Source: Thermus sediminis (GTDB lineage Bacteria > Deinococcota > Deinococci > Deinococcales > Thermaceae). From it: a DNA stretch of 64,000 nt. Made by a program: the position numbers and the translations under genes. The stretch spans positions 1,723,501-1,787,500 of the forward strand of contig NZ_QURO01000004.1 in NCBI RefSeq assembly GCF_003426945.1, read 5' to 3'. Below, piece after piece: positions 50,971-60,238 of this stretch. Each line of letters opens with the position of its first letter. Position 1 is the first letter of the stretch. The notes under the pieces were generated by a model, which worked only from the letters and a program-made list of their open reading frames with translations, was not told the DNA's origin and searched no databases.

Positions 50971-51975
50971 ATGGACCTAGAGGCCTGGAGCCGCTTGCGC
51001 CGCTTCATGGAGGCAAAGGGGTTGGGCCGCTTCCATGTGGCCCGGCCGGAGAACTTCGCCTGGCTTTTGGGCGGGGAGAACACCCTGGGGATGGGGGAGG
51101 GGGTGGCCTACCTGGAGGTGGGGGAGGAGGTGATTCTCCACACGAGCGCCATAGAGCACCCCCGTATGGTGGAGGAGGAGGCCCCGGGCCTTCCGGTTAA
51201 GGTCCATCCCTGGTACGCCTTCCCCTCGCCGGGAAGCCCCAACGACCTGGAGCACGACCTCACCCCCTTGCGTCTGGTCCTTTCCCCCAAGGCTCAGGGG
51301 GTCTTCCGCGAGCTAGGGCGGGAGGCGGCCTCCGCCTTCGGGGAGGCGGTGGGCCAGGCCCGGACGGATTGGAAGGAGTACCAGCTGGCTGGGGCCCTGG
51401 CGGAGACCCTCTAGGGGCGGGGCCTCCGCCCCCTCTTGCTTTTGGTGGCAGGGGAGGAAAGGCTCTTCCGCCACCGCCACCCCCTGCCCAAGGACCGCCC
51501 CTTGGGCCGGGCCTTCATGGCGGTGGCCTGTGCCTCCCGGGGGGGGTTGGTGGCCAACCTGACCCGGATGGTGGCCCTGGGCCGCCCCGAGGTGGAGGCC
51601 CGCTATCGCCGGGTTCTGGAGGTGGAGCGGGTGGCCCTAGAGGCTTCTCGTCCTGGGGCCACCCTAGGCGGGGTCCTGGCTGCCATCCAGGGGGCCTACG
51701 GGGAGGTGGGTTTCCCCGGGGCCTGGGAGGAGCACCACCAGGGGGGCGTGGGCGGGTACCGCTCCCGGGAGGTCTTGGCCACGCCGGGCCACCCGCTGGC
51801 CTTGGAGGTGGGCATGGCCGTGGCCTGGAACCCGAGCTTAGCGGGGGCTAAGGTGGAGGACACCTTTCTCCTCACGGAGGAGGGCCTCTTGAACCTCACG
51901 GAGGACCCTTTTTGGCCCCAGGTGGCGATCGGGAGTAGGAGGCGGCCTGACCTCCTACGCCACCTCCAGGGTTAG
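50971..51975 (+). pseudogene. M24-peptidase-like protein interrupted by one in-frame TAG
   Basis: The frame from ATG 50971 encodes an aminopeptidase P-like N-terminal domain, meets TAG at 51412-51414 after AETL, then continues in the same frame to 51975 with a pita-bread-like domain (EEHHQGGVGGY, AWNPSLAGAKVEDTFLL). Codon use is the same on both sides; a TGG to TAG change would restore about 334 residues. Several M24 metal ligands (the DxTR Asp reads N in ANLTR) are also altered, so even the intact form may be non-catalytic. It overlaps convergent deoR-type gene by 21 nt. Confidence 0.7.
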
Positions 51976-52728
51976 GCCAGCATTCTTCAGGGCCTCGAGG
52001 GCCTCGGGGCGCGCCTTTTTGTCGGTGATGAGCAGGGTGGCGGCCGAAAGGGGAGCGATCTTGGCGGCGGCTACCTGGAGGAGCTTAGAGTGGTCTGCCA
52101 GGAAGTAGACCTCCCGGGCGGCCCGCGCCATGGCCTTTTTGATCTCGGCCTCCTCCAGGTTGGTATTGGTGAAGCCTCGCTCGGGGTGGACTCCGTTGCA
52201 TCCCAAGAAGGCCTTGTCCGCGTTCAGTTCCTCCAGAAGGAGGGTGCCGAAGGGGTTCACCAGGGAGTGCTGGAGGGGCCTTAGCCTCCCTCCGGTGACG
52301 ATCACGGTGACGCCGGGGTGGTTTTCCAGGAGGAGGGCGATGTTGAGGGCGCTGGTGATGACCACCACGTCCTTGAGGCTTGGGGAGAGGGCCTTGGCCA
52401 CCTCGGTAGTGGTGCTGCCCACGTCCAGGATCACCACGTCCCCGTCCTTGACCAGGCCCGCCGCCCGCTTGCCGATGGCCTCCTTTTCCCGGGCGTGGAC
52501 CGCACGGGTGACCTCCAGGGGAAGCTCAAAACGGCGGGCCTCCCAGGGAACAGCCCCCCCCCTGAGACGCCTTAGGAGGCCCTGGCGTTCCAGGGCCTCG
52601 AGGTCGGCCCGCACCGTCACCTGGGAGACCCCAAAGGTCTTAGCCAGGTCAGCCACCTGCACCTGGCCGTTTTGCCGGAGGAGGGCAAGGATTTTCTCTC
52701 GCCGGGCTTGGGTTTCCAGGGTGGACAT
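51955..52728 (-). CDS. DeoR-family transcriptional regulator
   Basis: A 257-residue DeoR-type repressor: N-terminal helix-turn-helix (RREKILALLRQNGQVQVADL, SQVTVRADLEALE) and a DeoRC sugar-phosphate-binding domain (ILDVGSTTTEVAKAL, VIVTGGRL, LGCNGV, FLADHSK). It diverges from the ABC transporter-galactosidase operon, whose promoter carries an inverted repeat, so it probably represses that operon and itself until a phosphorylated sugar is made. Confidence 0.9.
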   Translation of the reverse strand: MSTLETQARREKILALLRQNGQVQVADLAKTFGVSQVTVRADLEALERQGLLRRLRGGAVPWEARRFELPLEVTRAVHAREKEAIGKRAAGLVKDGDVVILDVGSTTTEVAKALSPSLKDVVVITSALNIALLLENHPGVTVIVTGGRLRPLQHSLVNPFGTLLLEELNADKAFLGCNGVHPERGFTNTNLEEAEIKKAMARAAREVYFLADHSKLLQVAAAKIAPLSAATLLITDKKARPEALEALKNAGLTLEVA

Positions 52729-52746
52729 GCCCCTATTCTGCCATAC

Positions 52747-52814
52747 TTTCTTTTATCTTGCGGAAGCTTGTGAAAACGGCAGACTTGACAAGCAAAAGAA
52801 GGTAAGCGTAAAAT
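52747..52814 (+). promoter_or_regulatory. Promoter and candidate DeoR operator of the galactoside operon
   Basis: Perfect TTGACA (52785-52790), 18-bp spacer and TAAAAT (52809-52814), followed by AAAGGAGG and the ATG at 52848. An inverted repeat has arms TTTCTTTTATCTTG (52747-52760) and CAAGCAAAAGAAGG (52789-52802); the second arm covers the end of the -35 and the spacer, as expected for a repressor site. The region is far more AT-rich than average. Confidence 0.7.
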
Positions 52815-52847
52815 CGGCCTACCCCAAGGGGGTCAAAGGAGGACGGC

Positions 52848-54119
52848 ATGAAGGCGAGACTTTTGGCACTGGTGCCCCTTCTCGGTTTGGCTTGGGGGCA
52901 GAGCATGGCCTTAAGGGGCGAGATCACGGTCTGGAGCTGGGACATCGCTGCCAAGGCCCTCGAGGCGGTGGTCCCCAGCTTCAACAGGCTTTACCCCAAC
53001 GTCAGGGTTAGGGTGGTGGACCTGGGGAACCAGCAGGTCTTTGACCGAGGGCTAGCGGGATGCGCAGCTGGGGGAAGGAACCTCCCCGACGTCTACTCGG
53101 TGGAGAACAACGAAGCCGAGGTTTTCTGGAGCCGTTTCCCTAACTGCTTCACTGACCTGACCACCTTCGGGGCTAACCAGCTGCGGAACGACTTCCCCGA
53201 GTTCAAGTGGACTGAGCTTACCATGGGCAACAGGATTTTCGCCATCCCCTGGGACTCTGGTCCGGTGGTCGTCTTCTACCGGCGCGACCTGTACCAGAGG
53301 GCAGGAATTGACCCCAGCAGGATTGAAACCTGGGATGAATTCATTGAAGCTGGCAGGAGGATGCTCCAGGTCACTGGGGGCAGGGTGAGGATGGGTACCA
53401 TCGCCAATGGTCAGGACGATGAGTGGTTCCGCATGCTGGCCAACCAGAACGGCTGCTTCTACTTCAATAACCAGGGCACCGCCGTTACCGTAAACCAACC
53501 TGGCTGCGTGAGGGCCTTGGAGACCATCAAGAAGCTGGTGGATGCCGGCGTGGTGGCCTTTGGCGGCTGGAACGAGCAGATCCAGTACTTCAGGGCCGGC
53601 GCTGTGGCCAGCGCCATGTTCGGCGCCTGGTACGAGGGCACCATTCGCACCAACGCCCCAGACCAAGCGGGTAATTGGGGAGTCTTCCTCATGCCGGCTT
53701 CGCAGAGAGGGGGCGTGCGGGCGGCTAACCTCGGGGGCTCAGCCCTAGCCATTCCCGCCAGCAGCAGGAACAAGGAGGCGGCTTGGGCCTTTGTGAGGCA
53801 TGCCCTGGCCACCACCGAGGGGCAGATCACCATGCTCAGAGAGTACGGTCTGGTCCCCTCCTACCTGCCCGCCCTGAACGACCCCTATGTGAGGCAACCC
53901 CAACCCTATTGGGGAAACCAGCCCATCTGGCAGCTAGTCCTGGGCACCCTGGGCAGGATTCCGCCCGCCCGGGGCACCCAATACTTTCAGGAGGCTAGGC
54001 AGATCTTGACCGCCGTTCAGGTGGACTTCCTGGCGGGTAGGTATAGGACTGCCGAAGAAGCCCTGGACGCCGCAGCCAGACAAATCAGCCGGGCCACAGG
54101 ACTGCCCATCGCCAGGTAG
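52848..54119 (+). CDS. Sugar ABC transporter substrate-binding protein
   Basis: A 423-residue extracytoplasmic binding protein. The N-terminus is a signal peptide (MKARLLALVPLLGLAWG, cleavage near 17-21) without a lipobox Cys. ITVWSWDIAAKALEAVVPSFNRLYPNVRV and GNRIFAIPWDSGPVVVFYRRDLY are typical of carbohydrate uptake 1 family binding proteins. It has more AGG, ATT and GAA codons and lower GC than neighbours. First gene of the operon, with a strong Shine-Dalgarno; a stem-loop after it may raise its level over the permeases. Confidence 0.9.
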   Translation: MKARLLALVPLLGLAWGQSMALRGEITVWSWDIAAKALEAVVPSFNRLYPNVRVRVVDLGNQQVFDRGLAGCAAGGRNLPDVYSVENNEAEVFWSRFPNCFTDLTTFGANQLRNDFPEFKWTELTMGNRIFAIPWDSGPVVVFYRRDLYQRAGIDPSRIETWDEFIEAGRRMLQVTGGRVRMGTIANGQDDEWFRMLANQNGCFYFNNQGTAVTVNQPGCVRALETIKKLVDAGVVAFGGWNEQIQYFRAGAVASAMFGAWYEGTIRTNAPDQAGNWGVFLMPASQRGGVRAANLGGSALAIPASSRNKEAAWAFVRHALATTEGQITMLREYGLVPSYLPALNDPYVRQPQPYWGNQPIWQLVLGTLGRIPPARGTQYFQEARQILTAVQVDFLAGRYRTAEEALDAAARQISRATGLPIAR

Positions 54120-54126
54120 GTTCTTT

Positions 54127-54153
54127 GGGGCCGCGGGTCTGTACTGCGGCCCC
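54127..54153 (+). terminator. Stem-loop between binding protein and permease genes
   Basis: GGGGCCGC, 11-nt loop, GCGGCCCC: a perfect 8-bp stem with no T-run, 12 nt before the permease ATG. Likely a leaky terminator or RNA-stabilising hairpin, common after binding-protein genes. Confidence 0.6.
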
Positions 54154-54164
54154 GCCCTTCCCCC

Positions 54165-55013
54165 ATGCGCACCAAGGCCCCCCTCTTTTTCCTCGCCCCC
54201 TACCTCTTTCTCTTCGGCCTCTTTTGGGCGTGGCCCATCCTTTACTCCTTCTACCTCTCCTTCCTTAACACCCGGGTTTATCCTTGGCACCTTGATCCCG
54301 GGGTGAACTGGAGCCGTCTCCTCCAGGACCCCTTTTTCTTCGTGGCCCTCAAGAACACCCTCTTCATCCTGGTGGTCCAGGTGCCCCTGATGCTGGTCTT
54401 AGCCTTGTTGCTGGCCTTAGCCTTGAACTCCGCCCTTCTACGCCTGAAGGGGTTCTACCGTTTTGCCTTTTTCGCCCCAGTGGTGGTGGGGGCTGTGGCT
54501 TACTCCGCCATTTTCCGCCTCCTCTTCAACACCGAGTTTGGCGCGGTCAACGCCTTCCTCCAGGCCCTAGGCCACCCAGGGTACGACTGGCTTTACGCTC
54601 CTGGTCCTGCCATGGCGGTAATCGTTATCGCCCTTACCTGGCGCTGGACGGGCTACAACGCCATCATCCTCCTGGCGGGGCTTCAGAGCATTCCCCGGGA
54701 GCTTTACGAGGCCGCCTCCTTGGATGGGGCAAGTCCCTGGCAGCAGTTTTGGCATGTGACCCTTCCTGGCCTGCGCCCGGTACTTTTGTTTGCCCTGGTC
54801 TTATCCATTATTGGCACGCTGCAGCTTTTCACCGAACCCTTCCTCATCACCGGAGGAGGGCCGGGAAACGCCACCATGACTTTGGGACTTTACCTTTACC
54901 AACAGGGCTTTCGCGGCTTCAACTTCGGGTATGCCTCGGCCATCGCCTACACGGTGGCCCTGCTGGCGGCGGGGTTTTCCTTTATGCAGATGCGCCTTTG
55001 GAGGGAGCGGTGA
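54165..55013 (+). CDS. Sugar ABC transporter permease (MalF/LacF type)
   Basis: A 282-residue inner-membrane permease with six hydrophobic helices. The EAA loop that contacts the ATPase reads ELYEAASLDGASPWQQFWHV before TLPGL. Its TGA overlaps the GTG of the second permease. The ATPase is not encoded in the operon, so a shared MsiK/MalK-type ATPase elsewhere is expected. Confidence 0.92.
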   Translation: MRTKAPLFFLAPYLFLFGLFWAWPILYSFYLSFLNTRVYPWHLDPGVNWSRLLQDPFFFVALKNTLFILVVQVPLMLVLALLLALALNSALLRLKGFYRFAFFAPVVVGAVAYSAIFRLLFNTEFGAVNAFLQALGHPGYDWLYAPGPAMAVIVIALTWRWTGYNAIILLAGLQSIPRELYEAASLDGASPWQQFWHVTLPGLRPVLLFALVLSIIGTLQLFTEPFLITGGGPGNATMTLGLYLYQQGFRGFNFGYASAIAYTVALLAAGFSFMQMRLWRER

Positions 55014-55840
55014 AAAGGAAACGTTTTTGGCTTTCCATAGGTCTGCACGGGCTTCTGACCCCTCTTGCCCTGCTTTGGCTGGCTCCTCTCTGGCTTATGC
55101 TGGTCTTCTCCACCCTGCCTGAGCACGAGATCTTCCGGGTTCCCACGCCCCTCCTGCCTGGGGAAAGGTTTTTGGAGAACTTGGCAGGCCTGCAAGCCGA
55201 TACCAACTTTTTCCGGGCCATGGCGAATAGTGTGGTGGTTTCCCTTCTCTACACCCTGGGGGGGCTTCTCCTCAGCGCCTCGGCGGGGTACGCTCTAGCT
55301 GTCTACCGCTTCCGCCTACAGGCCCTTGTTTTCTCCTTAATCGTAGCCACCCTAACCATCCCCTACTTCGTGGTCCTCATCCCCCAGTACATCCTCGTGG
55401 CCCGGGAGCTGAACCTCGCCAACACCTACTGGGGGGTAGTCCTTCCCTTCCTGGCTAACGCCTTGGGGGTTTTCTACATGCGCCAGGTCTTCCTCTCCCT
55501 GCCTTCTTCCCTTTTAGATGCAGCGCGCGTGGATGGGGCCAGCGAGGGCCGGATCTTTTTCCAGATCGCCCTTCCCATGGTGACCCCATCCCTAGCCGCC
55601 TTAGCCTTGATCCTTTTCCTAACCGCCTGGAATGACTACCTCTGGCCCCTTTTGGTCCTTTCTGAGAGGGAGATGTACACCGCCCCCGTTGCCTTGGGCA
55701 CCCTGATCGGCCTCACCCGGGTTTCCTGGGGTGGGATCATGGTGGGCTCGGTGCTGATGACACTCCCTTTCCTCGTGCTCTTTTTATTCTTGCAGCGCTA
55801 CTTCGTGGCGGGCATCACCGCTGGCGCAGTGAAGGAGTGA
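55010..55840 (+). CDS. Sugar ABC transporter permease (MalG/LacG type)
   Basis: A 276-residue permease starting VKRKRFW from GTG 55010 (GTGA overlap). The EAA motif is LLDAARVDGASEGRIFF before QIALP; six membrane helices. It pairs with the preceding permease; the next gene starts 3 nt downstream. The open frame upstream to 54749 is not used. Confidence 0.92.
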   Translation: MKRKRFWLSIGLHGLLTPLALLWLAPLWLMLVFSTLPEHEIFRVPTPLLPGERFLENLAGLQADTNFFRAMANSVVVSLLYTLGGLLLSASAGYALAVYRFRLQALVFSLIVATLTIPYFVVLIPQYILVARELNLANTYWGVVLPFLANALGVFYMRQVFLSLPSSLLDAARVDGASEGRIFFQIALPMVTPSLAALALILFLTAWNDYLWPLLVLSEREMYTAPVALGTLIGLTRVSWGGIMVGSVLMTLPFLVLFLFLQRYFVAGITAGAVKE

Positions 55841-55843
55841 GGC

Positions 55844-57781
55844 ATGTTGGGAGTCTGCTATTATCCGGAGCACTGGCCCAAGGTGCACTGGAAGGAAGAC
55901 GCTAGACGGATGCGGGAACTCGGGCTAAGCTACGTGCGCCTTGGGGAGTTCGCCTGGGCCCTCCTCGAGCCTGAACCTGGGCATCTGGACTGGTCCTGGC
56001 TGGACGAGGCCCTGGCCACCCTGGCGGGAGAGGAGCTAAAGTTGGTGCTAGGTACCCCTACGGCCACGCCCCCCAAGTGGCTGGTGGACCGGTACCCAGA
56101 GATTCTCCCCGTGGACCGGGAGGGGAGGAGGCGGAGCTTCGGAGGCAGACGGCACTACTGCTTTTCTAGCCCCGCATACCGGGAGGAGGCCCAGCGGATC
56201 GTGACCCTCCTGGCGCAACGTTACGGGAGCCATCCGGCCGTGGTCGGCTTCCAGACGGACAATGAGTACGGCTGCCACGGCACCGTGCGTTGCTACTGCC
56301 CGCGCTGCCGTGCGGCTTTCCAAAGGTGGCTGGCGGACCGATACGGGGAGGTAGAGGCCCTGAACCGGGCTTGGGGGACAGCCTTTTGGAGCCAGCGCTA
56401 CCGGGGCTTCACCGAGGTGGAACTTCCCCACCTCACCGTGGCGGAGGCCAACCCCAGCCACCTCCTGGACTACTACCGCTTTGCCTCGGACCAGGTGAGG
56501 TCCTTCAATCGCCTGCAGGTGGAGATCTTGCGGGCCCACGCCCCGGGGAGGTTTGTCACCCACAACTTCATGGGCTTCTTCACCGACCTGGACCCCTTCG
56601 CCCTGGCCCAGGACCTGGACTTCGCCAGCTGGGACAGCTACCCCCTCGGTTTCACCGACCTGATGCCCCTGCCCCCAGAGGAGAAGCTCCGCTACGCCCG
56701 CACTGGCCACCCTGATGTGGCCGCCTTCCATCATGACCTCTATCGGGGGGTGGGGCGGGGACGGTTCTGGGTGATGGAGCAGCAGCCAGGTCCCGTGAAC
56801 TGGGCTCCACACAACCCGAGCCCTGCCCCTGGCATGGTGCGGCTTTGGACCTGGGAGGCCCTGGCCCATGGAGCAGAGGTGGTCGCCTACTTCCGCTGGC
56901 GGCAGGTGCCCTTTGCCCAAGAGCAGATGCACGCGGGGCTTAACCGTCCCGATTACGCCCCCGATCTGGCCTTTTTTGAGGCTAAGAAGGTAGCGGAGGA
57001 GCTAGAGGGCCTAGACCTCCCTTCCCTCAGGCAGTCCCCGGTGGCCTTGGTCTATGACCCGGAGGCGGCGTGGGTCTATGAGATCCAGCCCCAAGGGGCG
57101 GAGTGGAGTTATCTGGGCTTGGTCTACCTCTTCTACGGTGCCCTTAGGCGCTTGGGCTTGGACGTGGATTTTCTCCCCCCGGGGGCCTCGCTACAGGGCT
57201 ACCCCCTGGTGGTGGTGCCCAGCCTACCCCTTGTGGGTGGCGAGGCTCTTAAGGCCTTCAAGGGAGCGGATGGCCTGGTCCTCTTTGGTCCCAGGAGCGG
57301 GAGCAAGACCAAGACTTTTCAGATTCCCCCTGAGCTTCCCCCGGGATCGCTTCAAGAGTTCCTTCCCCTCAAGGTGGTGCGGGTGGAAAGCCTGCCCCTA
57401 GACCTCAGGGAGAGGGTGGAGGGATCCTTGGGGGTCTACGCCCTGGGGCTTTGGCGCGAGTGGGTGGAAAGCCCCTTGGAGCCCCTCCTACGGTTTTCGG
57501 ATGGCTGGGGGGCCCTGTTCCGCTCAGGGCGCTACCTTTACCTGGCAGCCTGGCCCTCAGCGGAGCTTCTGGGGGCGCTCCTTGCCCTTTTGGCGGGGGA
57601 GGTGGGGCTTCCCGTGAGGCTTTTGCCGGAAGGGCTTCGGCTGAGGCGACGGGGACCTTGGGTCTTCGCCTTCAACTACGGCCCCCAGGCGGTGGAGGCG
57701 CCTGCTCCTAGAGAGGCGCGGTTCCTCCTTGGGGAAAGGTGGATTCCGCCCTACGACCTTGCGGTATGGGAGGAGGGATGA
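55844..57781 (+). CDS. bgaT: Beta-galactosidase (GH42)
   Basis: A 645-residue GH42 enzyme very close to Thermus sp. A4 beta-galactosidase. Acid/base E141 (QTDNEYG) and nucleophile E312 (WVMEQQPG) have the A4 numbering, as do the zinc-site cysteines C106, C150, C152 and C155. The trimerisation and C-terminal beta domains follow the barrel. Cytoplasmic. Begins 3 nt after the permease and overlaps the alpha-galactosidase by ATGA. It removes terminal beta-galactose from imported galactosides. Confidence 0.94.
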   Translation: MLGVCYYPEHWPKVHWKEDARRMRELGLSYVRLGEFAWALLEPEPGHLDWSWLDEALATLAGEELKLVLGTPTATPPKWLVDRYPEILPVDREGRRRSFGGRRHYCFSSPAYREEAQRIVTLLAQRYGSHPAVVGFQTDNEYGCHGTVRCYCPRCRAAFQRWLADRYGEVEALNRAWGTAFWSQRYRGFTEVELPHLTVAEANPSHLLDYYRFASDQVRSFNRLQVEILRAHAPGRFVTHNFMGFFTDLDPFALAQDLDFASWDSYPLGFTDLMPLPPEEKLRYARTGHPDVAAFHHDLYRGVGRGRFWVMEQQPGPVNWAPHNPSPAPGMVRLWTWEALAHGAEVVAYFRWRQVPFAQEQMHAGLNRPDYAPDLAFFEAKKVAEELEGLDLPSLRQSPVALVYDPEAAWVYEIQPQGAEWSYLGLVYLFYGALRRLGLDVDFLPPGASLQGYPLVVVPSLPLVGGEALKAFKGADGLVLFGPRSGSKTKTFQIPPELPPGSLQEFLPLKVVRVESLPLDLRERVEGSLGVYALGLWREWVESPLEPLLRFSDGWGALFRSGRYLYLAAWPSAELLGALLALLAGEVGLPVRLLPEGLRLRRRGPWVFAFNYGPQAVEAPAPREARFLLGERWIPPYDLAVWEEG

Positions 57782-59208
57782 GGGTAAGCCTGGGCAAGAT
57801 GGAGGTGGCCCTCGAGGCGGACTCCCTAGAACCCGGGGAAGGGGGTTTCCGCCTCTGGGGGAAGGAGGTGCGGATCTTCCCCCCCTTCCAGGCCCAGGCC
57901 TTCTTCCGCCACGGCTGGCAGAGCTGGAGCCTAGCGGCCTGGGTGGCCCTGGGGAAGGCCCCAAGGCCCCTCCTCCCGGAGGCGCGGCGGCCCCAGGCGG
58001 ACGATCCCTTCCTCCTGGAGTCCGGGGCCTGGTGGGGAAGCGGGGTGGGGGCCCTGAAAGGGCCAGAGGGCGGGGTCCTCCTCCTCGGCGCCCTGGACCT
58101 CGGAGCCCGGGTTCGGGGGGAGGAGGGCCTGCTTCTCGGGCGGTACGCCGAGGGCTCCGGTGCCTGGTTCTTGGCCTACGGAGAGGAGGAGGCCGTCTTC
58201 GCCGCCTACGCCAGGCACCTCCCCAGGCAGCTATCCGGGAAGCCACCAAGGGTCTGGTGCTCCTGGTATAGCCTCTACACGGGCATCAGCGAATCCCTTC
58301 TCCTGACCATCCTAGACGAGATCCGAGAGTATCCCTTTGAAGTTTTCCAAGTGGACGACGGCTGGCAGCGGGCTCTCGGGGACTGGGAGCCCAACGAGCG
58401 GTTCCCCCGGGGCATGGCCTTCTTGGCGGAGGCCATCCGGGAGAGGGGCCTGAGGCCTGGCCTCTGGCTCGCCCCCTTCCTGGTGACGGCGGATAGCCCC
58501 CTCTACCGGGAGCGGCCCGACTGGGTCCTCAGGGACGGGGAAGGCAGGCCCATCCCTGCGGGCTTCAACTGGGGGAAGCCCCTTTTTGCTCTAGATTCCG
58601 GTAAGGAAGAGGTGGTGGACTTCGCCGTGGGCCTGGTGCGGAAGGCCCTCGCCTGGGGGTACGGCTACCTCAAGCTGGACTTCCTCTACGCCGCTGCCCT
58701 CCCCGGGGCCGGGGGGGAGGGTCGGTACCGGGAGGCCATGGGGCGGATCCGCCAGGCGGCGGGGGAGGCCTACCTCCTCCTCTGCGGGGCCCCTGTCCTC
58801 GCCTCCCTGGGCCTTGCCGATGGGCTCCGGGTGGGGCCGGACGTGGCCCCCTACTGGGACAACGAGGACCGCTCCCTCTGGCTTTCCGACCCCACGGGGC
58901 CCGGGCTCAGGAACGCCCTGCGCACCAGCCTCCACCGGCTTTGGCTTTTGGATAACGTCCACGTGGACCCGGACGTGGCCTACTTCCGCACCCGCTTCAA
59001 CCTTTTGCGCCCGGAGGAGATGCGCCTGCAGGAGGGCCTGGCCCACCTCACGGCCTTTAAGGCCACCTCGGACCCGCCCTCCTGGCTCCTACCCGAGGAG
59101 AGGGCGCGCCTTCGGGCCTTTCTCTCCCAGGATCCTCCCGTGCGCCGCCTGGGCCCCTACCGCTTCCAGGTGGGGGAGGAGGTGTTGGACTATGCCCGCG
59201 TTCTATAA
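57778..59208 (+). CDS. agaT: Alpha-galactosidase (GH36)
   Basis: A 476-residue GH36 enzyme, the length of Thermus alpha-galactosidases AgaT and AgaA. Nucleophile D301 is in GYLKLDFLY, acid/base D355 in [18 protein letters not shown] and the WQSW substrate-subsite segment are present. Cytoplasmic. It hydrolyses terminal alpha-galactose (melibiose, raffinose or alpha-galactosylglycerols). Start ATG 57778 overlaps the GH42 stop; the longer open frame is inside GH42. It overlaps galT by 17 nt. Confidence 0.95.
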   Translation: MRVSLGKMEVALEADSLEPGEGGFRLWGKEVRIFPPFQAQAFFRHGWQSWSLAAWVALGKAPRPLLPEARRPQADDPFLLESGAWWGSGVGALKGPEGGVLLLGALDLGARVRGEEGLLLGRYAEGSGAWFLAYGEEEAVFAAYARHLPRQLSGKPPRVWCSWYSLYTGISESLLLTILDEIREYPFEVFQVDDGWQRALGDWEPNERFPRGMAFLAEAIRERGLRPGLWLAPFLVTADSPLYRERPDWVLRDGEGRPIPAGFNWGKPLFALDSGKEEVVDFAVGLVRKALAWGYGYLKLDFLYAAALPGAGGEGRYREAMGRIRQAAGEAYLLLCGAPVLASLGLADGLRVGPDVAPYWDNEDRSLWLSDPTGPGLRNALRTSLHRLWLLDNVHVDPDVAYFRTRFNLLRPEEMRLQEGLAHLTAFKATSDPPSWLLPEERARLRAFLSQDPPVRRLGPYRFQVGEEVLDYARVL

Positions 59209-60238
59209 ACGCCACCACCGCAAGGCCGACGGGCGGGAGCTCATCCTCTACGGCCTCGCCCCCCTCGAGGACTCCCCCCTCCCCGAGCCCGCCGAGCCCT
59301 TCCGCGCGGCTCCCCACCTGCGTTACCACCCCTTAAGGCAGGAGTGGGTGGTCTACGCCGCCCACCGCCAGGAGCGCACCTTCCTTCCCCCAAAGGAGCA
59401 CTGCCCCCTCTGCCCAGGCCGGGAAGGTGGCTTCCCCACGGAGATCCCCTTCCCCAGCTTCCAGGTGGCCGTCTTTGAGAACCGCTTCCCCTCCCTAGTG
59501 CCAGACCCTCCCGCCCCGCCCGAGGGGCCTCCCGTGGCCGTGGGGGAGGCCTCTGGCCGGTGCGAGGTGGTGGTCTACACGGAGGCCCACGCTGGAAGCC
59601 TGGCCTCCCTCTCCGAGGAGGAGAGGCTCCTCCTCGCCTGGGTCTGGCGGGAGCGGTACCAGGCCCTCTACGCCCTAGAGGGGGTGCGCTTCGTCATGCC
59701 CTTTGAGAACCGGGGGGAGGCGGTGGGGGTCACCCTCCACCATCCCCACGGGCAGATCTACGCCTACCCCTTCGTGCCCCCAGTCCTGGAGCGGGAGGGC
59801 CAGGCCTTCCGGGAGCGGGGGGTCCTCCTGGAGCTTTTCCCCCACCTCGGGCCCTATGCGGTGGACGAGGAGGAGGGCTTTCTCGCCTTTGTTCCCCCCT
59901 TTGCCCGCTACCCCTTTGAGGTCTGGGTGGCTCCCAGGGAGCGCCACCCCGGCCCCTGGACCTTTAGCGAGGGGGAGATGGCTGCCTTCGCCCGCCTCCT
60001 GGGCCGGGTGGTGGCCCGGTACGATGCCCTCCATGGGGAACCCTTCCCTTACGTCATGGTCTTCCACGCTGCCCCCCTCGGGGAGGAGCGCACCTTCCAC
60101 TTCCACGTGGAGTTCTACCCACCAAGGCGCAATCGCGACAAGCTCAAGTTCCTGGCGGGCACGGAGCTGGGGGCGGGGACCTTTGTGGTAGACGCCTTGC
60201 CGGAGGAGACGGCGGGGCTTTTACGGGAGGCGTTATGA
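59192..60238 (+). CDS. galT: Galactose-1-phosphate uridylyltransferase
   Basis: Leloir pathway enzyme exchanging galactose-1-phosphate with UDP-glucose. Active-site [10 protein letters not shown] contains the UMP-binding His; zinc ligands are likely in EHCPLCPGR. 348 residues from ATG 59192. The galactokinase and epimerase genes needed beside it are not in the window. It overlaps glpK by ATGA. Confidence 0.94.
   Translation: MPAFYKRHHRKADGRELILYGLAPLEDSPLPEPAEPFRAAPHLRYHPLRQEWVVYAAHRQERTFLPPKEHCPLCPGREGGFPTEIPFPSFQVAVFENRFPSLVPDPPAPPEGPPVAVGEASGRCEVVVYTEAHAGSLASLSEEERLLLAWVWRERYQALYALEGVRFVMPFENRGEAVGVTLHHPHGQIYAYPFVPPVLEREGQAFRERGVLLELFPHLGPYAVDEEEGFLAFVPPFARYPFEVWVAPRERHPGPWTFSEGEMAAFARLLGRVVARYDALHGEPFPYVMVFHAAPLGEERTFHFHVEFYPPRRNRDKLKFLAGTELGAGTFVVDALPEETAGLLREAL

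Noticed and set aside
51412-51414. Pyrrolysine or programmed readthrough at the TAG
   Set aside because: No downstream structure or pyrrolysine machinery is visible and the genus is not known to use it; a nonsense mutation or sequencing error is simpler.
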